DNA of 64,000 bases from JBBIGV01 sp037447335. Lineage in GTDB: Bacteria; Bacteroidota; Ignavibacteria; Ignavibacteriales; Ignavibacteriaceae. The translations under genes were made by a program, and so were the position numbers. Within the stretch, counting starts at the first letter, position 1; each line of letters opens with the position of its first letter. Positions 40,466 to 50,402 of the stretch are shown piece by piece. The notes below the pieces were generated by a model that was given only the letters and a program-made list of their open reading frames with translations, did not search any database and was not told the origin of the DNA. The stretch is from positions 16,966 through 80,965 of the forward strand of contig JBBIGV010000006.1 in assembly GCA_037447335.1 (NCBI GenBank), given 5' to 3'.

Positions 40466-42142
40466 TTACTTTGACAACACCATCTTTTTAATCTGGCTGT
40501 AAGTAGGTGTAGATACTTTATACAGGTAAACCCCTGAAGGCAGTTCGGTTCCGTCAAAAGAGAATTTATGAATTCCCTTCGATAAAAATCCTGAATGAAG
40601 ACGGATAATTTCTCTGCCTTCAAGATTATATATTAAAACATCTATTTCTGAATCTTCCAATAATTCAATTATGATACTGGTAAGCGGATTGAACGGATTC
40701 GGATAGTTTTGTTCCAATACGAATGGAGATGTTTCACCCTGCCCGATTTTAACCTGTGCTGAATAAATAAAAGACCCATCCGTATGAATCTGCTTTACAC
40801 GATAATGCACAATATCGGAATCATGTTCTTTAGCATCAATGAATGCATAAGTTTTTTCGTATGTGTTATCGGCCAATACTGTAAATACCGGGATGTAATC
40901 CGCATTTTGAATCGATTTTTCCAGCACATATGATTCGGTTTGACGATAATCTCCCCCGCTCCAGGTTAATTCATAAGAATTACTCAAAACTGTAACGTTT
41001 AAATCAGGTGCGCGTGCAAATATAGGAGCATCAGATTTATTCAATTGTGTATTAAGAGCCTGAATTTCAACGATCCCCGGCACTGACCGCGGGACATTGT
41101 TATTATCAAAATTATATTGTGCAAGTACTCTCGAACTATCGCTAATAAAATATTTATGATTTCTGTTTCTGAAAGAAACATCAATCGAATTATTAAACTC
41201 GATAATTCTCAGTTGATCTAAATGTATCGGGTTATCAGTCTCTTCAGCCTGAAATCTGAACAGCAGATCACTGGCTGATAAAATATTTACAAGGTCGTTA
41301 CGAGAAATCAGATTTCCGTTACAATAAAAATATGCTGCGTTATCTGTAAATGAAAATAGAATTGAAATATGATACCAGGCTTTTCTGCTAATAAACCATG
41401 GCTGGATAAATGACTGCGTCCCGTTTTTTGGAGTGACGGAAATCATCTGATAACGGTTAATATTAATATCAAAATCTGCTTCGCCGGTTTTTTTATTTAT
41501 TATTTTCAGAACAGAGTTATTCAAACCCCCTCTAAACCAGAATTCGGTAAGCAATTGATTTACATTATCCGCCGTCAGATTCAACTCTAAAATGCTATTA
41601 TTATTCAGGAGCAATGCTCTTCCGGCATTTCTTTGAGGACGGTAAAAATTCAGATTCACATCGATAAAATTATTTAGCGGATCCTGATTTTCTCTGGACT
41701 TCAGGTATCCGAGAACTTTATTACCTTTTTTAAACACTCCTAAAAATTTCAAATTACTTTGTAACGAATTTTCAACTTTTAGATTTAACATCAACTGAAA
41801 AAAGTCACCAATTTTTATTGTTGAATCCCTAAAGTCAATTAGAGTTTTGTACGCCTGTTGTAATTCACCTTTCAGGTAGGTTTGAGTCACCGGCAATTTC
41901 AATGAAATATCAATTGTACGTAACTCAATTTTATTTAAAGCCACCCTCTCATCAAGTATCAGGTAGAATTCCAGATTATCTGCTTCAGGAAATCGATTGG
42001 AAGCTATTATCGAAATATCGAAAGATGAGTTAACCGGTATAAATCGCGGTGAAAAAACTTTGATGTTCTCTGCCAGGGTATTATCCCAGCAAAAAGCAGC
42101 AAACACGCCAAATAACAATATTTTTAAATAACCGGAAACCAT
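40466..42142 (-). CDS. Secreted T9SS protein with a LamG/ConA-like domain
   Basis: The 558-aa protein has a signal peptide (about 1-24, cleaved after NTLA), a domain of unknown type (25-150), a laminin-G-like jelly roll near 165-310 (AYFYCNGNLISRND, LDQLRIIEF), a fibronectin-like stretch and the T9SS sorting domain from about 475 (EQNYPNPFNPLTSI, LPSGVYLYKV, ending KKMVLSK). Such proteins are secreted across the outer membrane and often bind glycans. The substrate is not known. It lies between nuoI and yifB. Confidence 0.85.
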   Translation of the reverse strand: MVSGYLKILLFGVFAAFCWDNTLAENIKVFSPRFIPVNSSFDISIIASNRFPEADNLEFYLILDERVALNKIELRTIDISLKLPVTQTYLKGELQQAYKTLIDFRDSTIKIGDFFQLMLNLKVENSLQSNLKFLGVFKKGNKVLGYLKSRENQDPLNNFIDVNLNFYRPQRNAGRALLLNNNSILELNLTADNVNQLLTEFWFRGGLNNSVLKIINKKTGEADFDININRYQMISVTPKNGTQSFIQPWFISRKAWYHISILFSFTDNAAYFYCNGNLISRNDLVNILSASDLLFRFQAEETDNPIHLDQLRIIEFNNSIDVSFRNRNHKYFISDSSRVLAQYNFDNNNVPRSVPGIVEIQALNTQLNKSDAPIFARAPDLNVTVLSNSYELTWSGGDYRQTESYVLEKSIQNADYIPVFTVLADNTYEKTYAFIDAKEHDSDIVHYRVKQIHTDGSFIYSAQVKIGQGETSPFVLEQNYPNPFNPLTSIIIELLEDSEIDVLIYNLEGREIIRLHSGFLSKGIHKFSFDGTELPSGVYLYKVSTPTYSQIKKMVLSK

Positions 42143-42183
42143 AGGGTTTTGAAAATAGGAACTTAAAACGACTAGGTCAACAT

Positions 42184-42678
42184 TTATTTATACTTGCGTA
42201 AAAAGTCAATTCTATCCTGCAATTGGCTGACCGGGGTTAAAAGCTTGTCTTTCCCATAGATAGCGTCTTCCCGGTTAGTAAATGCTAATTCATAATCTTT
42301 GCTCATAACAATAGCTTCTTCGGGGCAAACATCTTCACAGAAGCCACAAAAAATGCATCGGAGCATATTGATTTCAAATCTCTCGGGATATCTCTCCTTT
42401 TCCAATTCTGTTTCTGCTGCCTGTACTTCAATAGCAAGCGCCGGGCATACCCTTGAGCATAAGCCACATGCAACGCAGCGCTCAACACCATTTTCTTCTT
42501 CAACCAAAACCGGACGTCCTCTGTATGAAGATGGAGGGATGAATTTCTCTTCAGGGTATTCAAAAGTAAACTTTGGCTTAAACATTGTTCTGAGTGTAAG
42601 CGAAAGCCCTTTAATAATTTCGGGTATATATATTTTCTCCAGAAAAGTTAGATCTTTTTCTCTCTTTTTAACAGCCAT
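42184..42678 (-). CDS. nuoI: NADH-quinone oxidoreductase subunit I
   Basis: The 164-aa protein carries two 4Fe-4S ferredoxin motifs, CVACGLCSRVCP and CIFCGFCEDVCP, binding clusters N6a and N6b that pass electrons towards the quinone site. N-terminal MAVKKREKDL leads to an amphipathic helix used for membrane docking. Length normal. It lies 83 nt after nuoH. Confidence 0.95.
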   Translation of the reverse strand: MAVKKREKDLTFLEKIYIPEIIKGLSLTLRTMFKPKFTFEYPEEKFIPPSSYRGRPVLVEEENGVERCVACGLCSRVCPALAIEVQAAETELEKERYPERFEINMLRCIFCGFCEDVCPEEAIVMSKDYELAFTNREDAIYGKDKLLTPVSQLQDRIDFLRKYK

Positions 42679-42761
42679 ATAAATCTACTCAATTAGTTTT
42701 TCATAATTCAAAAAGTACAATAGGATGAGCCGTGTATTTAGCGTTCTCTTCCGGTTAGCGC

Positions 42762-43793
42762 TTAAAATATCATTACCAAAGCCGCAACCCAAACAAGATT
42801 TATTAATGATAACGGAAAAATAACCTTCCAGCCAAGATCCATTAATTGATCATATCTGTAACGCGGTATGCTCCATCTTACCCAGATGAAGAAGAATAAC
42901 AGCAAACCGATCTTGACCATAAAACTCAAAACCTGGAGAATGACCGCGAGTGTCCCTTCAATACCTATTGAACTCAACTCAATAAATGGGATATTATATC
43001 CGCCAAGATACATTAAAGTTATCAGTGCGCTTGATATAATCATCATTGCATACTCAGCAAGAAAAAATCCGGCAAATTTCATGCTGCTGTATTCTGTATG
43101 AAATCCACCAACAAGCTCTGGCTCGGCTTCGGGCAAATCGAAAGGCAGCCGGTTTGTTTCGGCAAAAGCAGAAACGAGAAAGGTTAAAAATCCTATTGGT
43201 TGTATCCATGCATTCCACAAAAAAGCGCCCTGACTTTCAATTATATCGTAGGGTCTCAATGATTCAGCAAAGATCAGCACGCCGGCAATCGAAAAGCCCA
43301 TAGATACTTCATAAGAGATCATCTGTGCGGAGGAACGAATCCCGCCCAGCAAAGAGTATTTACTGCCGGATGACCATCCTGCCAATGTAAGTGAATAAAC
43401 ACCTACAGAGGTAAGTGCAAGAATATATAAAACTCCCATATTTACATCTGCAACTACAAGTGAAACCTGATATCCAAAAATTTCAACTTCGGGTCCGATG
43501 GGGATTACTGCATAAGCCGTAAAGGCAACGAAAAGTGCTAGTGCAGGTGCAATTGCATGAATTGTTTTGTTCGCATTAACAGGTACTATGTCTTCTTTCA
43601 GTAATAATTTGAATACATCGGCAAAGGGCTGAAGAATTCCTTCCCAACCAACTCTGTTGGGTCCTAATCTGTTTTGCACCCATGCGCTAATCCTTCGCTC
43701 AAAATACACCAGATAAGATACAGTGATCAGCATGATATTTAATATTATAAATATCTTTATCAGAGTCATTATGATTATTTCAAGCATTGTCAT
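42762..43793 (-). CDS. nuoH: NADH-quinone oxidoreductase subunit H
   Basis: The 343-aa membrane protein has about eight hydrophobic helices, the SYLVYFERRISAWVQNRLGP motif near 25-45 and ETNRLPFDLPEAEPELVGGF near 210-230, which form the quinone chamber with NuoD and NuoB. It follows nuoG by 17 nt. Length normal. Confidence 0.98.
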   Translation of the reverse strand: MTMLEIIIMTLIKIFIILNIMLITVSYLVYFERRISAWVQNRLGPNRVGWEGILQPFADVFKLLLKEDIVPVNANKTIHAIAPALALFVAFTAYAVIPIGPEVEIFGYQVSLVVADVNMGVLYILALTSVGVYSLTLAGWSSGSKYSLLGGIRSSAQMISYEVSMGFSIAGVLIFAESLRPYDIIESQGAFLWNAWIQPIGFLTFLVSAFAETNRLPFDLPEAEPELVGGFHTEYSSMKFAGFFLAEYAMMIISSALITLMYLGGYNIPFIELSSIGIEGTLAVILQVLSFMVKIGLLLFFFIWVRWSIPRYRYDQLMDLGWKVIFPLSLINLVWVAALVMIF

Positions 43794-43810
43794 ATGATTT
43801 TAAAATCCGG

Positions 43811-45493
43811 TTAAACTTTTTCCGTAATTACTGTTTTTAACATCGCACCAGACTCACCAATTACATCGTAATTGAGCCCGGAGAATTCTTTAATATTTTT
43901 TGCAATCTCGTTAAAAACCTCTTCAGACATATTGAATTTTATTTTATGCCCGAGACTGGTTGCAAGTGCAGCAAGTATTTTCCAGCTTGCCCTGGCATCA
44001 CGCCGGTTACCTTTTGCCCAGCGGTCATATTCCGTTCCAAATTTATCCAATCTGCTCATAGCCATGCCTTCGAGGGCACGGTCTGTTTCAAGAGAAGTTA
44101 AAGCCGGTCTTATGCGCTGAACTCTACCTTGAAAATTAACGAATGTTCCGTTCTTCTCAGCATAAGTTGCCGCAGGGAAGACGATATCCGCAAGCATTGC
44201 TGTTGGCGTAAAGTTAGATGAATGAACAATAAGCAGATCGAGCCTGGAAAGAAGCGATTCCCATTCTGCGTCGTTACTGATAAGATCATCTTCTAAAACA
44301 TATAAAGCACGGATTCGATTTTCTTTAATAGCTTGCTTAATGCCTGGCAGATCAAACCCTCCCTGTGCCGGTCGAACACCTATAAGCTCAGCGCCAAGTG
44401 AGTTTGGTGTTATATCACTTTTGCGCAGTATATCATCAGCAAAATCCGGATCGTTTCTTCGCAAAAAATCAATATGCCGTGAACCAACTATAGACCTGGC
44501 AATTTTGACAAGCAGATAATTATCTTCACAGGTTGCAAAAGGCGAGCCGATAAAGGCAATTTCATCTTTATTATATGCTTTGATATTTGAAACTGCCAAT
44601 GCGAATGCCTCATCCCAGCCAACTTCAATCAGCACGCCTTCTCGCCTTATGTGGGCGCCATCTACTCTGTCTTTGGAATTAATAAAATTAAATGTGTTAA
44701 GTCTGCCATGATCGCACATCCAGTAACTGTTTACATTATTATTAAATCGTGGTGTTAAACGTAAGACTTCATTATTCCTTACCCAGATTTCTGTATTGCA
44801 GCCGCGTGAACATCCGATACAAACAGATTTGGTTGCAGACATTTCCCACACTCTTGCTTTAAATCTGAAATCCCGACTGGTTAAAGCGCCAACCGGACAA
44901 ATGTCAACAGTATTGAGTGCATAGGGATTATCCATTTCTTCACCGGGATAAGTAACAATCGTTACGCGATCGCCTCGCTTAATAAAAGTTAATTCAGGAT
45001 CCTTTGCAATTTCGTCACAAAAACGGATACACCTTGAGCAGGATATACAGCGCTCAGCGTCAAACATTATGTTAGGACCAAGTGGTACTCTTTTATCCTT
45101 ATGAACTTTCTCTTCAACAAATCTGCTTTCACCAACAGAATGTTCATAAGCATAATCCTGAAGTTTGCATTCACCGGCTTCATCACAAATCGGGCAGTCG
45201 AGAGGGTGATTGATGAGAAGGAATTCCATAACCGCATTCCTGGCAGCAAGTGCATTCCTGGATTCTGTGTGCACTACCATGCCTTCTGCTGCAAAAGTAG
45301 CACAAGCAATTACCAGTTTAGGCATTTTTTCAACTTCGACCAGGCAGACACGGCAGTTACCTGAAACGGAGAGTTCCGGGTGCCAGCAAAAGTGAGGGAT
45401 TATTATACCGTGATCGGCGGCAGCTTCAATTATTGTTTGACCAGGTTTAAACTCAATTTCTTTTTCGTCTAATAAGAATTTGGGCATTAACAA
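43811..45493 (-). CDS. nuoG: NADH-quinone oxidoreductase subunit G (short form)
   Basis: At 560 aa it is shorter than the roughly 680-900-aa enzymes of many bacteria. The N-terminal 2Fe-2S domain (HFCWHPELSVSGNCRVCLVE), the CPICDEAGECKLQDYAYEH motif, the CISCSRCIRFC site and the CIGCSRGCNTEIWVRNNEVL site for a further Fe-S cluster are present; the molybdopterin-like domain is reduced. It heads an isolated nuoGHI block. Other nuo subunits are not in the window. Confidence 0.94.
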   Translation of the reverse strand: MLMPKFLLDEKEIEFKPGQTIIEAAADHGIIIPHFCWHPELSVSGNCRVCLVEVEKMPKLVIACATFAAEGMVVHTESRNALAARNAVMEFLLINHPLDCPICDEAGECKLQDYAYEHSVGESRFVEEKVHKDKRVPLGPNIMFDAERCISCSRCIRFCDEIAKDPELTFIKRGDRVTIVTYPGEEMDNPYALNTVDICPVGALTSRDFRFKARVWEMSATKSVCIGCSRGCNTEIWVRNNEVLRLTPRFNNNVNSYWMCDHGRLNTFNFINSKDRVDGAHIRREGVLIEVGWDEAFALAVSNIKAYNKDEIAFIGSPFATCEDNYLLVKIARSIVGSRHIDFLRRNDPDFADDILRKSDITPNSLGAELIGVRPAQGGFDLPGIKQAIKENRIRALYVLEDDLISNDAEWESLLSRLDLLIVHSSNFTPTAMLADIVFPAATYAEKNGTFVNFQGRVQRIRPALTSLETDRALEGMAMSRLDKFGTEYDRWAKGNRRDARASWKILAALATSLGHKIKFNMSEEVFNEIAKNIKEFSGLNYDVIGESGAMLKTVITEKV

Positions 45494-45575
45494 TCCTTTA
45501 TGATTTAAATTCTCTACTGATTCTTATTTTTATAACTTTTAATAAATCAAAAAAAAAATCTCAATCGCATAAGTA

Positions 45576-46802
45576 CTAATCAGCTTCAATAAGAGCATTA
45601 TATTTTTGAAGATATTCTTCAGTGAACCGTGCAATATTTTTATAAGCTTTCTCCAGTATTTCTTCCTGCGGAAGAAATACAACTCTGAAGTGTTGGGTAT
45701 CAGGTTTTTGTCCGAATCCGCTTCCCGGTACAACTACTACACCGGTTGCTCTTATAAGTTCGGCAACGTAGTGGCTATCGGGCTGATTTATGTGCAGCCT
45801 TGGAAAAGCATAAAATGCACCTTCCGGTTTAATGCAGGAAATACCCGGGGTTGAATTAAGCATATCCATTGTCATATCCCGTCTGCGTGTAAGTTTTTCG
45901 GATGCAATGCTTAAATGTGATTGATCACCCTCAAGCGCAGGCGGTATTGCATATTGTTCGGGGTGGTTTGCAGATAGTCTAGCCCTCAGCAATTTGTTTA
46001 TCGCTTCAATATATTCACTAAGTCTGTTTTTATCGCCGCTAACAATTCCCCAACCGATCCGAAAACCCGGTACCATATAATTTTTTGACAGCCCGCCGAA
46101 GGTTATTACAGGTACCTCGCTATTTAATGCAGCGATGGAAGTATGAACTTCCCCATCAAATAAAAGTTTGTCATATATCTCATCAGCAAAGATTACAAGG
46201 TTGTGCTCTAATGCAAGACCAACTATTTGCTTTAAAGTTTCTTTAGTACAATTTGAACCTGTTGGATTATTCGGATTTATGAGAATGATACCACGGGTCT
46301 TTTCATTTACTTTCGATTTTATATCCTCTATTTCAGGCTGCCAGCCATTGGATTCATCAAGATAATAAGGATTCTCAATGTTTTGAAGCTTGCTTGCAAT
46401 AGCAGTATAAAGCGGATAACCCGGAGTGGGTGTTAATACGTTTTCACCTTCATTTACCAGTGCGGTAAGGCATACATCAATTGCTTCACTAGCACCGGTG
46501 GCGATAAATATATCCTGAATGTTTTTTATTCCTTTACGCTCTGCTTCTTTTTCTATTGATTGAATTGCACTTTTTATACCGGATGAGGGGGCATATCCAT
46601 TAAGATTTTTAAGCATTGCCTGATACGTTGCATCAATCATATGTTTCGGCGGTGCAAAGTCGAACAGGTTTGGGTCTCCTATATTCAGATATAACATTTC
46701 TTTTCCGGTCTTTGCAACTTCATTTGCAAGCACTACAATATCGCGTACTGCATAGGTAATATCTTTTGTCCTGACTGCCGGTACTATTTTTTGAGATCTC
46801 AT
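45576..46802 (-). CDS. PLP-dependent aminotransferase, alanine transaminase type
   Basis: The 408-aa fold-type I enzyme has NPNNPTG near 190-196, ADEIYDKLL, and the Schiff-base Lys in GGLSKNYMVPGFRIGW near 250. It resembles AlaA, which makes alanine from pyruvate and glutamate, but substrate is not certain. A promoter with TTGATA-17-TATTTT lies upstream. It precedes nuoG by 82 nt. Confidence 0.9.
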   Translation of the reverse strand: MRSQKIVPAVRTKDITYAVRDIVVLANEVAKTGKEMLYLNIGDPNLFDFAPPKHMIDATYQAMLKNLNGYAPSSGIKSAIQSIEKEAERKGIKNIQDIFIATGASEAIDVCLTALVNEGENVLTPTPGYPLYTAIASKLQNIENPYYLDESNGWQPEIEDIKSKVNEKTRGIILINPNNPTGSNCTKETLKQIVGLALEHNLVIFADEIYDKLLFDGEVHTSIAALNSEVPVITFGGLSKNYMVPGFRIGWGIVSGDKNRLSEYIEAINKLLRARLSANHPEQYAIPPALEGDQSHLSIASEKLTRRRDMTMDMLNSTPGISCIKPEGAFYAFPRLHINQPDSHYVAELIRATGVVVVPGSGFGQKPDTQHFRVVFLPQEEILEKAYKNIARFTEEYLQKYNALIEAD

Positions 46803-46841
46803 TTTCTACTCCGAATCCTATTTATCATAAAGAGCACTCAA

Positions 46842-46870
46842 AAAATAAACCTTTTCGGATAGTTTATCAA
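46842..46870 (-). promoter_or_regulatory. Promoter of the aminotransferase gene
   Basis: Coding-strand TTGATA, 17-nt spacer, TATTTT, ending 39 nt before the ATG at 46802. A GGAG ribosome site lies 8 nt before the start. Confidence 0.6.
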
Positions 46871-46904
46871 ATTAGATCGAACAGTGTAATTAAGTTTAGA
46901 AATT

Positions 46905-48188
46905 CTAAGCAGCAAATTTCACATCGCCGTTCCTGGATTTTATTATAACCTTCACCAGTTTTTTTTCATCCAGCAAATCGTTGCAAAGATCAAGAATTTC
47001 TTCCCGGTTTACTGAATCAATCTCCTTTATAACTTCGTCTATTGTTTTTATACGGTTAAAGTAAAGTTCATTCTGGGCAATTCTTATCATCCTGTTAGTA
47101 GTATTCTCAAGACTTAGTATCAGGTTACCTTTAATTGCAGCTTTGGCTTTCCTGAGTTCAGTTTTTGCAATTTTTTTTGTGCGTATTTTTTCAAATTCTT
47201 TTGAAATTATCGAAAGCGCTTTATCAATCATTTTATCATTAGTGGAAAGATAAACGCCAAAAGCCGAAACATCAGAAAATGAATTCAAAAAAGAATTTAT
47301 CTGGTATGCAATTCCGTTTCGCTCTCTGACAGCCTGGAATAATCTGGAGCTGCTGCCTTCGCCGAGCACCTGTGCAAGAACAGCAACTGCAGCCCTTCTT
47401 TGATCTTTGAATCCGCCGGCTTGTCTGCCAAGTATTGCGTGTACTTGCTGAATTTCCTTATTTATAAATTCCACCGGCGAAGGAGATGATATGGTAGTAT
47501 ATTGTTTTCGCCTAACTGGAGATGATCCTAAATCTTTTGTAATTAATTTCCCGGCAAGCTCCGCAATCCGGTCATGTTCAATCGCACCGGAAGCAGTGAT
47601 AATTAGTCTGTTAGAACTGTATTTACTATTGAGAAATGAAAGAAGGTCGGATTGAGAAAAATTTGCAATATTCTTTGCTGATCCGATTATAGGAAGAGAA
47701 AGACTATTACCGGCAAACAAGATCTCCTCGAATTTATCAAAGATGAGCTCTTCCGGGTTATCCTGGATATCGTTCAACTCATCAATAACAACTGATGCTT
47801 CTTTTTTAATTTCAGAGGGTTTTAAGGCGGGGTTCTGTATCATATCGGCTAATACTTCAAATGTTTTTTTGAAATTTACTGCAAGCCCTCTGCCGTAATA
47901 ACAGGTCTGCTCCTTTGAAGTAAATGCGTTAAGGTAACCGCCGAGTGATTCAATTTCTGTAGCAATTCTTTTGGCGGATCTTTTCCTGGTGCCTTTAAAG
48001 AGCATATGCTCAATAAAGTGAGTAATTCCGTTGTTGTTAAAATTTTCGTCCCGCGAACCTACATTAAACCAAAAGCCCAATGAAAATGATTTTACATAGG
48101 GAATGTTCTCGGATAATATCTTAATTCCGTTCGGCAGGATTGTTTTTTTATACTGTCCGGATACAGCGGATTGTGTATTAATTTTCAT
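46905..48188 (-). CDS. M16-family zinc peptidase (processing-peptidase type)
   Basis: The 427-aa protein has the inverted zinc motif H57-F-I-E60-H61 and the third ligand E137, the M16 active site. A second, inactive M16 domain follows (about 220-425). Families of this type (YmxG/PqqL-like) are cytosolic or periplasmic; no signal peptide is evident. The promoter at 48204-48232 would give a leader of only about 8 nt. No SD site is seen before ATG. Confidence 0.95.
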   Translation of the reverse strand: MKINTQSAVSGQYKKTILPNGIKILSENIPYVKSFSLGFWFNVGSRDENFNNNGITHFIEHMLFKGTRKRSAKRIATEIESLGGYLNAFTSKEQTCYYGRGLAVNFKKTFEVLADMIQNPALKPSEIKKEASVVIDELNDIQDNPEELIFDKFEEILFAGNSLSLPIIGSAKNIANFSQSDLLSFLNSKYSSNRLIITASGAIEHDRIAELAGKLITKDLGSSPVRRKQYTTISSPSPVEFINKEIQQVHAILGRQAGGFKDQRRAAVAVLAQVLGEGSSSRLFQAVRERNGIAYQINSFLNSFSDVSAFGVYLSTNDKMIDKALSIISKEFEKIRTKKIAKTELRKAKAAIKGNLILSLENTTNRMIRIAQNELYFNRIKTIDEVIKEIDSVNREEILDLCNDLLDEKKLVKVIIKSRNGDVKFAA

Positions 48189-48203
48189 AAAAATCTGGGG
48201 ATA

Positions 48204-48232
48204 AATATAGAGAATAGGGTATCTGTTTGCAA
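48204..48232 (-). promoter_or_regulatory. Promoter of the M16 peptidase gene, near-leaderless
   Basis: Coding-strand TTGCAA, 17-nt spacer, TATATT, ending 15 nt before the ATG at 48188. Transcription starting about 7 nt after the -10 would leave an untranslated leader of about 8 nt. Confidence 0.55.
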
Positions 48233-48359
48233 GGAATCGGATTAATGTAAATCGTTAATTACCGACTTAACGGATAATAACTTAGTATCATCAGATATCT
48301 CAACGTATCATGTTCCCGCTAAGCCGATAATTCAAAATCAGTATTGCTAATTTTTCAGA

Positions 48360-50033
48360 TTATTTGAGCAGCAGCATTCGTTTTGTTTCGGAAAAGTTTT
48401 GAGTGCTCATCCTGTAAAAATAAACGCCACTCGAAAGTGAATTAGCATAAAAATTTACCGAGTGTTTTCCAGCTTCAATTTCTTCGGCTAATAATGTCGA
48501 GACTTCATTACCTAGAATATCATATACTTTTATTGTTACAAAGTCTTTTTGTGAAACTGAAAATTTAATTTCAGTTCTTGGATTAAACGGATTTGGATAG
48601 TTTTGATATAATACATAATCAAACGAAGAAAAATTTTCATTAGTATTTGTTAAGGAACCATATTCATACGCACCAATATCGAAGCCTGCACCAATCGGAC
48701 GTATATTACCTAAAATATCGAATAAAGGAGCTAACAAAGGTGTGCCTGCATCAACAGCAGGAGATCCGCTTTGCAACCGTAAGTCATAGGTTGAAGGATT
48801 TACAAATAAGGGATTAGATTCGATGTAATTTGTGCCTCGTATCTCACCCGGATAATTCTTAAAACCATGGATCAGATTATATTCAACAGTTAACTGATTA
48901 AGGGGTATTGGACCTTCGAGCGCAATTTGAAATGATTTATTCTGACTAACAATATTATTTCTTACAATCAAATTTTCGATGTGGTGATTTTCAATGTGGA
49001 TACCTCCGCCCCAATTAGTCCATCCATTATTATAAAAAGTATTGTTGATAACTAAAACATTTTTTAGCGGATGAGAAACATGAGTGCCGCAGCAACCAGA
49101 TATAATTATTCCCCTCCATTCATTATGATAGGCAACGTTATTGAAGAAACTTACATTTTCAAGCAGTCCTCCTTCTTCAGATGCAACTGCAAAACCATCA
49201 TCACAATCATGAACTATATTGTTGTATACTTGAATATTATAGGTATGCTTGTTCCATGCATCAACGTAAATTCCTATTCTTTTAAGATTATGAACGTAAT
49301 TATTATAAATCTTCCCATTGCGTGAACCATCTTTTGCATCAATACCTTCGCCGCCGTTTGCACCTGTTAAAGTGCTGTGTACTTCATTATTTCTCACCTC
49401 AAATCCGTCTGTTTTTGCAATGGTTATACACTCCTGCGACCCTCCGTTACAAGCACGTTCAACATTGTTCCCGTCAATTATTACATTAGTGCAATTCCAA
49501 ACTCCGATACCTGAGTTGTATGTATCAAAAGTGTGATTGTTTTCTAAAATTATATAGTTCGAATTTTCAATAAGAAATCCGTTGCCCGGAGATTTCTGAA
49601 TTTTAAGACCGGTTACCTTGATGTAACCTTTATTAAATATCTTGAACACACCGTTCCATCCTGAACTTAAACCTGTCCCATCAATAACAACAAGGTCGCC
49701 TGGGTAAGCAGCATAGGTTATCCAGTTGTTTGCATTTCCCGAATTCTGCGGAGTTACTCTTTCGTTATAAGTTCCGGCCATGATATAAACCATGTCACCC
49801 GCAATTAAAGTATTAGCAGCTTTCTGTATTGTTCTCCATGGCGCACTCTGATTCCCCGGGTTTGAATCGCTTCCTGCTGGCGATACATAATAGGTTGCGG
49901 CAGCCAGATTTAGTGTGCTGAAAATGAACACTAAATGAAACATAAATAAAATTTGCAGGAAAGATTTATTTGGTTTAAGTGATGAAACCTTGCCCCCGTA
50001 AAAAGCATTATGATTACTTAAAGTATTGTTCAT
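48360..50033 (-). CDS. Secreted right-handed beta-helix protein with T9SS sorting domain
   Basis: From ATG 50033 (GGAAGG upstream; the TTG five codons earlier is less likely) the protein is 557 aa. A signal segment near 22-45 is followed by a DUF1565-like start YYVSPAGSDSNPGNQSAPWR and a beta-helix with rungs such as NYIILENNHTFDTYNSGIGV (about 60-430), then GNIRPIGAGFDIGAYEYGSL and the sorting domain (YQNYPNPFNPRTEIKFS ... TKRMLLLK). Pectate-lyase-like folds often degrade or bind polysaccharides, but the catalytic residues cannot be told by eye. Confidence 0.87.
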   Translation of the reverse strand: MNNTLSNHNAFYGGKVSSLKPNKSFLQILFMFHLVFIFSTLNLAAATYYVSPAGSDSNPGNQSAPWRTIQKAANTLIAGDMVYIMAGTYNERVTPQNSGNANNWITYAAYPGDLVVIDGTGLSSGWNGVFKIFNKGYIKVTGLKIQKSPGNGFLIENSNYIILENNHTFDTYNSGIGVWNCTNVIIDGNNVERACNGGSQECITIAKTDGFEVRNNEVHSTLTGANGGEGIDAKDGSRNGKIYNNYVHNLKRIGIYVDAWNKHTYNIQVYNNIVHDCDDGFAVASEEGGLLENVSFFNNVAYHNEWRGIIISGCCGTHVSHPLKNVLVINNTFYNNGWTNWGGGIHIENHHIENLIVRNNIVSQNKSFQIALEGPIPLNQLTVEYNLIHGFKNYPGEIRGTNYIESNPLFVNPSTYDLRLQSGSPAVDAGTPLLAPLFDILGNIRPIGAGFDIGAYEYGSLTNTNENFSSFDYVLYQNYPNPFNPRTEIKFSVSQKDFVTIKVYDILGNEVSTLLAEEIEAGKHSVNFYANSLSSGVYFYRMSTQNFSETKRMLLLK

Positions 50034-50402
50034 ATCCGTGCCTTCCAAATTTATATGACTAAGTTTTATATATCGTTGCCCTCATTGTTTCGCATAGGCT
50101 GTTTCCCCGTTTATTATATACTGAAATTATTTAAAGGGAAAGAAGAGTTTTTGTTAAGAAAGCAGACCTCCTTTCATTCATTTTAATTATTCACAAAGCA
50201 AAATTAGTCAGATATAAAATCAGTAATAGGTCAGAATTCTGTACACAAAAATCATGCATTTACAAATTTTGTCCGGTTTGCTGATATAATGATGCCGGGA
50301 CCAGAATTCAGAAAAAATTACTCATCGATAGGTAACTTCTGCCGTTTTACAAGTGATTTGAAGTCTTCAAATATTTTAAGTTTTTCAGGTGAGAATTTCT
50401 GA
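50034..50402 (-). other. 369-nt intergenic region between two beta-helix genes
   Basis: AT-rich DNA with no start-to-stop ORF that I can support. Directly after the stop of the upstream-lying beta-helix gene the coding strand can be read as SDQKFSPEKLKIFEDFKSLV then KRQKLPIDE and a stop, without a start codon (about 50315-50404); it looks like a protein tail but may be chance. No terminator-like stem was found. Confidence 0.5.
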
